DNA of 45,746 nt from Methylomonas koyamae (GTDB lineage: Bacteria; Pseudomonadota; Gammaproteobacteria; Methylococcales; Methylomonadaceae), in assembly GCF_001644025.1 (NCBI RefSeq), contig NZ_LUUK01000023.1, positions 1-45,746 on the forward strand, in the 5' to 3' direction. Of this stretch, positions 25,766 to 32,890 are shown piece after piece. The translations under genes were made by a program, and so were the position numbers. The notes beneath the pieces were generated by a model. It was not told the DNA's origin. It searched no databases and saw only the letters and a list, made by a program, of their open reading frames with translations. Within the stretch, counting starts at the first letter, position 1; every line of letters starts with the position of its first letter.

Positions 25766-26983
25766 ATGCCGGCGATGAGCCGTATTCTGTATTGTTGGGA
25801 ATTGGGCGCCGGTTACGGCCATATCGCCGCGTTCTTGCCGGTGGCGAGACGGTTGCGACAGGCTGGGCACGACGTGATTTTTGTGCTGAAAAATCTGCAA
25901 TTCGCCGACGTGCTACTCGGCGACGAGGCTTTCGGCTATTTGCAAGCGCCGGTCTATTGGCCGGACGGCCGGCCGCTACCGGCGGCGCTGAATTACGCCG
26001 GGATACTAGCAAACACCGGCTACACCGACCCGGCCGCGCTCTACAGCCGAGCAAACGCTTGGCGTGCCCTGTATCGGCACCTGAAACCCGACCTGCTGGT
26101 GTTCGACCACGCGCCGACCGCGCAATTGGCCGCGCGCGGTCTGCCGCTGACCGGGGCGCTGTTCGGCGGCGGCTTTCAAATTCCGCCGGCCAGCCACCCC
26201 CTGCCCGCGTTACGTCCCTGGTTACCGACCGCGCCACGCGAGTTGGCCGACACCGAAGCGCGCGTGCTGGCCGGAGCCAACGCCGTCGCGGCTCGGCTGG
26301 AAGCACCGACGTTGCGGACCTTGGCGGATTTGTTCGAGACCGCCGAAACGTTTTTGTGTACTTGGCCGGAACTGGACGCCTATCCGCAACGCGTCTCCGC
26401 CCGTTATTGGGGCCCGGCGCTGCATGCGACCGCCGGCTCGGAACCGCACTGGCCGACCGGCTCGGCACTCAAGCTGTTCGGCTACCTGCGCCCGGAGTAC
26501 CCTGCCCTGGGCCCTCTACTGCAAGCGCTAGCCGCCAGCGGCTGGTCGTGCCTGCTGCACATTCCCGGCGCGTCCGCGGCCTTTGCCGACCAACACGCCG
26601 GCGCCAATCTACATATTTGCGCTCAGCCGCTACGCCTGGAAGCGGCGCTCGGGACTTGCGATCTAGCCGTCCACCACGGCGGCGCCGCTACCGGCGCGGC
26701 CTGTCTATTGGCCGGCAAACCGCAATTGGTGCTGCCGATGCAGATCGAGCAAGCCATCAACGCCCGTCGGATCACCGAAGTCGGTGCCGGCGTCCAGGTA
26801 CCGGCCGAAACCCTCAAGCCCAATTTCCGCGCACTGCTCAAGGACCTGAGCGCGCGGCCGAACTACGCCGCCGCGGCCAAGGCTTTCGGGGCGAAATACG
26901 TCGGATTCGAGCCGGACGCCCAGGCACAAGCCATCGCCGAACGCTGTCTGAGCCTGATCGAGACCCGACCTCAAGCCGACTGA
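25766..26983 (+). CDS. GT1-family (UDP-glycosyl transferase-like) glycosyltransferase
   Basis: This 405-residue GT-B enzyme resembles bacterial macrolide/UDP-glucosyl transferases. The N-terminal domain starts ILYCWELGAGYGHIAAFLPVARRL, with the usual Gly-rich loop and His for acceptor activation. The C-terminal domain has CDLAVHHGGAATGAACLLAGKPQLVLP (HHGG at 303-306), the nucleotide-sugar phosphate-binding motif. A small molecule or lipid is the likely acceptor; neither sugar nor acceptor can be named. Two starts are possible (Met1 at 25766 or Met4 at 25775), and neither has a strong ribosome binding site. It is divergent from the autotransporter gene and overlaps the convergent membrane-protein gene by 13 bases. 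Confidence 0.85.
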   Translation: MPAMSRILYCWELGAGYGHIAAFLPVARRLRQAGHDVIFVLKNLQFADVLLGDEAFGYLQAPVYWPDGRPLPAALNYAGILANTGYTDPAALYSRANAWRALYRHLKPDLLVFDHAPTAQLAARGLPLTGALFGGGFQIPPASHPLPALRPWLPTAPRELADTEARVLAGANAVAARLEAPTLRTLADLFETAETFLCTWPELDAYPQRVSARYWGPALHATAGSEPHWPTGSALKLFGYLRPEYPALGPLLQALAASGWSCLLHIPGASAAFADQHAGANLHICAQPLRLEAALGTCDLAVHHGGAATGAACLLAGKPQLVLPMQIEQAINARRITEVGAGVQVPAETLKPNFRALLKDLSARPNYAAAAKAFGAKYVGFEPDAQAQAIAERCLSLIETRPQAD

Positions 26984-27408
26984 GCGGCGTGTCTGACCGC
27001 CGCCCAGGCCGCTCGGCCGAAACCGAAGCTGGTCGTGACGATGCTGGCAAAGGTATACAGCTTGAAGACCGCGACCGCGACGCCGGTCGCGGCCGGGTCG
27101 TCGAGCACCGGAAACATCGCCATCAGTAAAAACAGGCTGGAGTTGGTGAACGCCCCGATCACCATGGCCCAACAGGCAATAGCCGGCAAGGGAAAGCGAG
27201 CGCCGTAAAAGCCCAGCAGCAACGCGCTCATCAATAAAAAGTCCAGATGAGCCTGTAGCAAGCGGGCCGGCTTGCCGGGAAACAAGGCCTGGAGCGGCGC
27301 CAACTCGAAGTGCAGACCGACCAGACACCAGGCCATGACCAGCGCGACCAACAGCCAGCAACCGGCGCCTTTCAACAATAGGGGATTCGGATTCGATAAG
27401 GAATTCAT
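26971..27408 (-). CDS. Four-helix membrane protein, possibly styrene-oxide-isomerase-like
   Basis: This 145-residue protein has four hydrophobic helices (about 14-32, 50-70, 75-98 and 110-130). Helix 2 carries an Ala-His motif (LLQAHLDFLLMSALLL) and helix 3 a conserved-looking Asn (VIGAFTNSSLFLLM). This topology and the AH/N pattern recall styrene oxide isomerase (StyC), a heme-dependent four-helix enzyme, but the match is faint and from memory. Otherwise it is an uncharacterised membrane protein. It is divergent from an AraC-family regulator of the FeaR/NphR sort, across 130 bases, which would suit an inducible catabolic gene. It overlaps the glycosyltransferase end by 13 bases. Confidence 0.6.
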   Translation of the reverse strand: MNSLSNPNPLLLKGAGCWLLVALVMAWCLVGLHFELAPLQALFPGKPARLLQAHLDFLLMSALLLGFYGARFPLPAIACWAMVIGAFTNSSLFLLMAMFPVLDDPAATGVAVAVFKLYTFASIVTTSFGFGRAAWAAVRHAAQSA

Positions 27409-27538
27409 CGCGGACCTCTAGGAAAAAGCCGTATGCTAACGTGCTCGGCGCTCGCCCGCTTGTCCGAATCGGCCCCGACGCTTGACCAAAACGGCACTTA
27501 CGCCAATAGTATGTTGCGCTCGCCAACCCTGATCAGCC

Positions 27539-28525
27539 ATGACCAAACGTATTGACGACCAGCCCATACACGCGGATTTTTACTCGACCGAGACCATCGC
27601 GCCGTCCCACCGGCAGGCCTGGTTGCGCGAAGTCATCGGCCGCGAATACGCCAGAGTCGACATCGAGCCGCCCACCGACCAGCCGTTGTTCAACGAAATG
27701 ACGATACATCACTGGTCCAATCTGCGTCTGTCGGCGATCCGCTCCAACCCGTTGGGCTTGCGCAGCTTGCCAGGCGAACCGGATTCGGCCAGCCAAGACG
27801 CCTATTTCGCGGTACTGCTGCTGGACGGCCGTTACCGCTTGCGCCAGCACGGCCGCGAGGCCTTTCCGCAAGTCGGCGATTGGACCTTATACGACGCCAC
27901 CCAAGCCCACCGCATCGACTGCCCGGACCGTTTCGCCAAGCTGCTGGTGGCCATTCCGCGCCCTTTGTTGCGTGCCCGCCTGCCGGGCGTCGAACATTGC
28001 ACCGCGCTACGCCTACCGGGCGAACAAGGGCTGGCCGCCGTCGCCGGCGCCCTGGCGCGGACCGCAATGGCGCAAGCAGCCACGTTGAAGGCCGACGAAA
28101 CCGCGCTGATCGCCGAGCAGCTCCAGGATTTGTTGGTCAAGGCTTTCGCGGAACTGCGGCCGGCCCGCTTCGAATTGTCGGCCAGCCGCGCCGCCGCGCT
28201 GGACCGCGCCAAACGCCACATCGAATCGCGCTTGGCCGACCCTGAGTTGAACGCGGCCCGCCTGGCCCGCGAACTGGGGCTGTCCGCCCGCTATTTGAAC
28301 GATCTTTTCGGCGCCGAAAATACCTCGCTGATGCGTTACGTCCGCGAACGCCGGTTGGCGCGTTGCGCGGCCGAGTTACGCGCAGGTCCGCCCGCCTGCC
28401 GCAATCTGACCGCAGTCGCGCTACGTTGGGGCTTTAACGACATGGCTCACTTCAGCCGGGTCTTCAAGCAACGCTACGCCTGCCCGCCGCGCGACTACCC
28501 AGCCGGCGCCGACGATACGTTCTGA
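27539..28525 (+). CDS. AraC-family transcriptional regulator
   Basis: The 328-residue protein has an N-terminal effector domain of the FeaR/NphR (AraC-binding-like) type (about 20-195) with GDWTLYDATQAHRI. Its C-terminal double helix-turn-helix (about 215-320) contains ARLARELGLSARYLNDLF and AVALRWGFNDMAHFSRVFKQRY. Relatives often sense aromatic amines, nitriles or alcohols and activate an adjacent catabolic gene. The divergent four-helix membrane protein is the nearest candidate target, and autoregulation is also likely. No clear Shine-Dalgarno precedes the ATG at 27539. Confidence 0.9.
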   Translation: MTKRIDDQPIHADFYSTETIAPSHRQAWLREVIGREYARVDIEPPTDQPLFNEMTIHHWSNLRLSAIRSNPLGLRSLPGEPDSASQDAYFAVLLLDGRYRLRQHGREAFPQVGDWTLYDATQAHRIDCPDRFAKLLVAIPRPLLRARLPGVEHCTALRLPGEQGLAAVAGALARTAMAQAATLKADETALIAEQLQDLLVKAFAELRPARFELSASRAAALDRAKRHIESRLADPELNAARLARELGLSARYLNDLFGAENTSLMRYVRERRLARCAAELRAGPPACRNLTAVALRWGFNDMAHFSRVFKQRYACPPRDYPAGADDTF

Positions 28526-28581
28526 CGTTCACCGGCGCGACACGCCATTAACCCGCGATCTTTCGACAAGGACTTTACCCG

Positions 28582-31005
28582 ATGACCATCCCAGCACTCG
28601 CGCCGACCCTGCTTTATAAAGCCTGCAGCCTGGAGGAGTTGCCGTTCGCGACCACCGAGGAACTGGAGGAGTTGGACATCGTCGTCGGCCAGACGCGAGC
28701 CCTGGAAGCGATCAAGTTCGGCGTCCGGCTACGCAAGCCCGGCTACAACATCTTCGCGTTGGCACCCGACGGCACCGGCAAGCTGACCATCGTCCGCGAA
28801 CTGGCTGAACATGAGGCGCATCGCCAGCCGGTCCCGCTGGACTGGTGTTACGTGCACAATTTCGCGCAGCCGTCCAAACCCAAGGCGATCGGCCTGGAGC
28901 CCGGTCAGGGTCGAGCCTTTCAGTCGGACATGGCCGAACTGATCGACGAACTGAGCGTGGCGATTCCGGCGGCGTTCGACGGCGACGAATACCGCTCGCG
29001 GGCCGGCGAACTGGACAACGAATCGCGCCAGCGCGAACTCAACGTGTTGAACCGAATCCGCGACGACGCCGATCAGGCGCACATCATCTTCACCGAAACG
29101 CCGACCGGCTACGCCTTTCTGCCGGCCGACGACAACAACGAGCCGCTGACGCCGGAACAATTCGGCAAACTCGACAAGGACAAGCAGCGCCACTACCACG
29201 ACACGGTGATGGGCTTGCAGGAACGGGTACAGGATGCGATCAAACTGTTTCCGCAATGGCGCAAGGAAACCAAGCGCAAACTGCAAGCCTTGAATCGGGA
29301 GATGGCCGAGCTGGCGGTCAATCACTCGATCGACGAGCTGAAGGAAAAATACGCCAAATGGCAGCCGATTCTGGACTATCTGACCGCGGTGCAAAAAGAC
29401 ATCGTAGAGCATGTCCGCGACTTCATGCCGCACGGCGAAAAAACCCTGTCCTTCCTGGAAATACCGCAGGAGCCGCAGCCGTTCAAGCGCTATCAGGTCA
29501 ATCTGATCGTCGATTTCAGTCGCAAACGCTCGGCACCGGTAATTTGCGAGGATTTGCCGAACTACGCCAATCTGATCGGCCGCATCGACCATCAAGCGCA
29601 GATGGGTTCGCTAATCACCGATTTCACAATGATCAAGCCCGGCGCGCTGCACAAGGCCAACGGCGGCTATCTGATTCTGGACGCTCGCAAACTGCTGCAA
29701 CAACCCTACGCTTGGGAAGCGCTGAAACGTACCTTGCAGGCCGGCGAGATACGCATCGAGTCGCTGGAACGGGCGTTGAGCCTGATCAGCACCACGTCGC
29801 TGGAACCGCAACCGATTCCGCTGGACGTCAAGATCATTTTGCTCGGCGATCCGATGTTGTATTACCTACTGGGTTATTACGATCCTGAATTTCAGGACTA
29901 TTTCAAGGTCGCCGCCGATTTCGAAGGCAGCATGGACCGGCACGGCGGCACGCTGGAATACGCTCGCTTGCTGGCGACGATAGCCCGCCGCGAACAGCTG
30001 CGGCCATTGAGCCGGCAAGCGGTGGCGCGGGTGATAGAACACAGCGCCCGGCTGGCCGGCGACGCCGACAAGTTGCTGACCCATCTGCGCACGATCAAGG
30101 ATTTGCTGACCGAGGCCGATTACTGGGCCGGCGAAAACGGCCATACCGCCATCGCCAACAGCGACGTACAACAGGCTATCGACCTCAAGACCCGCCGGCT
30201 CGACAAGATCCGCGAAAAGCTCTACGAAAATATCCAACGCGGCACGTTGATGATCGATACCGACGGCGAGGTGATCGGTCAAATCAACGGTTTGTCGGTG
30301 TTGCAAGTCGGCGATTTCGCGTTCGGCCAGCCGTCCCGCATCACCGCGACTACCCGAATGGGCAACGGCAAGATCGTCGACATCGAACGCGAAACCGAAC
30401 TCGGCGGCCCGCTACACAGCAAGGGCGTGCTGATTTTGTCGCACTTCATCGCCGCCCGTTACGCCCGCGATACGCCATTCTCGCTGTCGGCGGGTCTGGT
30501 GTTCGAACAGTCTTACGGCCATGTCGAGGGCGATAGCGCGTCGCTGGCCGAGCTGTGCGCGATTTTGTCGTCGCTGGCGCAGGTACCGTTACGCCAGGAC
30601 TTGGCGATGACCGGCTCGATCAACCAGTTGGGCCAGGTGCAGCCCATCGGTGGCGTCAACGAAAAAATCGAGGGCTTCTTCGACATTTGCAACGCCCGGG
30701 GCCTGACCGGCACGCAGGGTGTCATCATCCCGGCGGGCAACGTGCCGCATTTGATGCTGCGTTGGGACGTGGTGCATGCCGCCCAAGCCGGCCAGTTTCA
30801 TATCTACCCGGTCGGCGGCGTCGAGCAAGCACTGGCCTTGCTGACCGGAACGGACATCGGCCGCGCCGACGACCAAGGCCGCTATCCGGCGGATAGCTTC
30901 AACGGCCGTATCGACGCCCAACTCCAAGCGTTTAGCCGCTCGGTCCAGGCCTTTTCGGGCCGCGAAGCAAGCGACGGCGGCAAGCCTAGAACCGGTATCG
31001 ATTGA
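28582..31005 (+). CDS. Lon-related ATP-dependent protease (LonB-like, S16)
   Basis: This 807-residue AAA+ protease belongs to the long Lon-related family (COG1067 type), not classical Lon: there is no N-terminal LAN domain. The nucleotide site near residue 60 reads LAPDGTGKLT, which keeps the Gly-Lys but varies from the usual Walker A. A long insertion with a coiled coil (about 95-300) follows, then the AAA core with GGYLILDARKL. The C-terminal S16 protease domain has catalytic Ser652 (EGDSAS) and Lys695 (GGVNEKIEG), 43 residues apart as in Lon. A cytosolic quality-control or regulatory protease is likely; substrates are unknown. AAGGA lies eight bases before the ATG. The AraC gene ends 56 bases upstream. 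Confidence 0.92.
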   Translation: MTIPALAPTLLYKACSLEELPFATTEELEELDIVVGQTRALEAIKFGVRLRKPGYNIFALAPDGTGKLTIVRELAEHEAHRQPVPLDWCYVHNFAQPSKPKAIGLEPGQGRAFQSDMAELIDELSVAIPAAFDGDEYRSRAGELDNESRQRELNVLNRIRDDADQAHIIFTETPTGYAFLPADDNNEPLTPEQFGKLDKDKQRHYHDTVMGLQERVQDAIKLFPQWRKETKRKLQALNREMAELAVNHSIDELKEKYAKWQPILDYLTAVQKDIVEHVRDFMPHGEKTLSFLEIPQEPQPFKRYQVNLIVDFSRKRSAPVICEDLPNYANLIGRIDHQAQMGSLITDFTMIKPGALHKANGGYLILDARKLLQQPYAWEALKRTLQAGEIRIESLERALSLISTTSLEPQPIPLDVKIILLGDPMLYYLLGYYDPEFQDYFKVAADFEGSMDRHGGTLEYARLLATIARREQLRPLSRQAVARVIEHSARLAGDADKLLTHLRTIKDLLTEADYWAGENGHTAIANSDVQQAIDLKTRRLDKIREKLYENIQRGTLMIDTDGEVIGQINGLSVLQVGDFAFGQPSRITATTRMGNGKIVDIERETELGGPLHSKGVLILSHFIAARYARDTPFSLSAGLVFEQSYGHVEGDSASLAELCAILSSLAQVPLRQDLAMTGSINQLGQVQPIGGVNEKIEGFFDICNARGLTGTQGVIIPAGNVPHLMLRWDVVHAAQAGQFHIYPVGGVEQALALLTGTDIGRADDQGRYPADSFNGRIDAQLQAFSRSVQAFSGREASDGGKPRTGID

Positions 31006-31064
31006 GTCCGAACACCATGGATTCGATAATTTCCGCCACCTTCGGATCGGCGCCTGAGTGAGGT

Positions 31065-31088
31065 ATATGCCCTAGCGCTGAGGCATAT
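31065..31088. repeat. Palindrome between the Lon-like and sigma-factor genes
   Basis: ATATGCC (31065-31071) and GGCATAT (31082-31088) are perfect complements around 10 nt that contain AGCGCT, itself a palindrome. There is no T-run, so it is not a clear terminator. It could be an operator for the iron locus or a small dispersed repeat similar in layout to 2408-2435. No canonical Fur box was seen in the region. Confidence 0.5.
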
Positions 31089-31245
31089 CACACAGTTTTA
31101 ACCCGAGCTCGAACCACCGAGCCGCTGATTCGTCGTCATGAACCGCCCGAAAACGCTGGTCCACCGTACCAACCAACGAATCTGGCACGCATTCCGCTTT
31201 GGGATTTGCCACGTTTGGCAACTTGGGATCGGCGGCTGGTCGCGG

Positions 31246-31752
31246 ATGGCATTCTCGGAACACGACATTTATCGAATTTTTATCGACCACCGACCGCGGA
31301 TTCTTGGCTTTTTGCAACAACGCCTGCGTTGCCCGGACACCGCCGCCGACCTGATTCAAGACATCTACCTGCGACTACGCTTGCTGAAGCCGCCGCCGAA
31401 TAGCGAAGGCGAAGTGCGCGCGTGGCTTTACGCGGTGGCGGCCAATCTGTCGATCGATTATCTGCGCGCCGAGAAACGCCATCACGATTTGCTCGACCAC
31501 TACCTGGGCGGCGCCACCGAAGTCGATGTTTCCGCGTCGCCCGAGCGCAGCGCGCAAGCGCGGGACGACTGGCGGCAAATCGAATCCGCGCTGGCGGAAT
31601 TGCCCGATTTATGTGCCGACATCTTGTATCTGAGCCGGATCGAAGGGCTGAGCCACGCCGAAATCGCCGCGCGTCTGGGCATTTCCCTGAGCTGGGTGGA
31701 GAAGCAATTGGCCCGCGCTCTACTGCAATGCCGCCAAGCCCTGGACACCTAA
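31246..31752 (+). CDS. ECF RNA polymerase sigma factor, FecI-like
   Basis: This 168-residue ECF sigma factor has region 2 (about 10-75; DTAADLIQDIYLRLRLL and AWLYAVAANLSIDYLRAEKR) and region 4 (about 110-165; GLSHAEIAARLGISLSWVEKQLARALLQCR). FecI-type sigma factors drive transcription of a TonB-dependent receptor after a signal through FecR. The start at 31246 gives the usual short N-terminus; an in-frame ATG at 31138 would add 36 unconserved residues. The FecR-like anti-sigma gene follows 61 bases later and the receptor gene after that. Confidence 0.92.
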   Translation: MAFSEHDIYRIFIDHRPRILGFLQQRLRCPDTAADLIQDIYLRLRLLKPPPNSEGEVRAWLYAVAANLSIDYLRAEKRHHDLLDHYLGGATEVDVSASPERSAQARDDWRQIESALAELPDLCADILYLSRIEGLSHAEIAARLGISLSWVEKQLARALLQCRQALDT

Positions 31753-31813
31753 TATGGTTTAGCCCGCGCCGATTCGTTATAGTGATTTCCCTAAACCGTT
31801 TGCCCAGCCGCCG

Positions 31814-32788
31814 ATGACCGATACGCCCGAAACTCTCGAAGACCGCGCGCGCCGCACCGCCGTCGAGTGGCACGTACGTCTGACGTCCGGCGCGGTCTCG
31901 GCGGAAACCGCCGCCGCGTTCGCCGCCTGGCGCCGGGCGGATGCGGCGCACGAGCGAGCTTATCAAGACATCGCCCAACTCTGGCAAGATCTGCCGGAGC
32001 CGCTGCTGGCCGATCGCCGCCGGCGACTGGCCTCGGCCAAGCGGCGACGGGCCAGCGGCGTGCTTCGACGCGGTTGGAGCGCTACCGCCGCCGCGTCGCT
32101 ATTGCTGGCGGCGCTGGCCGGTTTTTATCCGGATTATCTGCAACATCCGCTGGCCGATTACCGCACCCGCATTGGCGAGCAAAGCTCGATCACACTGGCC
32201 GACGGCAGCATCGTTCATTTGAATACCGATACCGCGATCGATGTCTCGATCAACGGCAACGAGCGGCGCATCGAGTTGCTGCGCGGCGAAGCCGAATTCG
32301 ATGTTGCGCACGATGCCGCCCGGCCGTTTCGGGTAGCGGCGGGATCGGCCACCACCGAAGCCTTGGGCACCCGTTTCGTCGTTCGTTACGACGACAACGG
32401 CGGCGCCGTTACCTTGCTGCAAGGCAAGGTCCGTATCAGCCAACCATCGGCCGCCGGCGCGCAAACCGACAGCGCCACACTGCAAGCGGGTCAACAATTG
32501 GCTTTTACCGCCGATAGGCTGGGTACGCCGCAAACGGCGGAATTAAGCAGCGCCGACGCCTGGCGCCGTGGCAGGCTGCTGATGAATTTCGTGCCATTGA
32601 AGCAGGTGATCGCCGAAATCAACCGCTACCGGCGTGGCCCGATCCGGCTGTTGAACGATCGGTTGGCGGAACGGGAAGTCAATATCGCCGTAGATATCCA
32701 AAACATCGACGCCTGGCTGACAGCACTGGAACAAACCCTGCCCATCAAAGTGGTACGTGCTGGCCCGCTGATCTTTTTACGATCCTAG
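31814..32788 (+). CDS. FecR-family anti-sigma/transmembrane sensor
   Basis: The 324-residue protein has a cytosolic N-terminal domain (DUF4880 type, about 8-55, with EWHVRLTSGAVS). One transmembrane helix (about 87-105) and a periplasmic FecR domain (about 118-210, with LADGSIVHLNTDTAIDV and ALGTRFVV) follow. A C-terminal part (about 245-324) is expected to contact the receptor's signalling domain. It should hold the upstream sigma factor inactive, or aid its activation, until the receptor binds its siderophore. The classical FecI-FecR-receptor order is kept. The ribosome binding site is weak. Confidence 0.92.
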   Translation: MTDTPETLEDRARRTAVEWHVRLTSGAVSAETAAAFAAWRRADAAHERAYQDIAQLWQDLPEPLLADRRRRLASAKRRRASGVLRRGWSATAAASLLLAALAGFYPDYLQHPLADYRTRIGEQSSITLADGSIVHLNTDTAIDVSINGNERRIELLRGEAEFDVAHDAARPFRVAAGSATTEALGTRFVVRYDDNGGAVTLLQGKVRISQPSAAGAQTDSATLQAGQQLAFTADRLGTPQTAELSSADAWRRGRLLMNFVPLKQVIAEINRYRRGPIRLLNDRLAEREVNIAVDIQNIDAWLTALEQTLPIKVVRAGPLIFLRS

Positions 32789-32799
32789 CCGGCCGCGAA

Positions 32800-32823
32800 G
32801 CCCTGCGACAATTTGTCGCGGGC
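32800..32823 (+). promoter_or_regulatory. Leader hairpin upstream of the TonB receptor gene
   Basis: GCCCTGCGACA pairs with TGTCGCGGGC around ATT with one bulged base. It lies just after the FecR stop and 67 bases before the receptor start. No strong T-run follows. It may reduce read-through from the sigma/anti-sigma genes or shape the receptor leader; the receptor promoter itself should lie in the remaining 60-70 bases. Confidence 0.4.
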
Positions 32824-32890
32824 TGACTTGTACGGCTTTGTTAGCCGCCAATCGTTCTCAGCTTGAACACATTCACTGAGGACCCAATCC

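Noticed and set aside
31006-31245. Fur box upstream of the sigma factor gene
   Set aside because: Only short GATAAT-like fragments are present; nothing approaches the 19-bp Fur consensus. The palindrome at 31065-31088 does not fit Fur.
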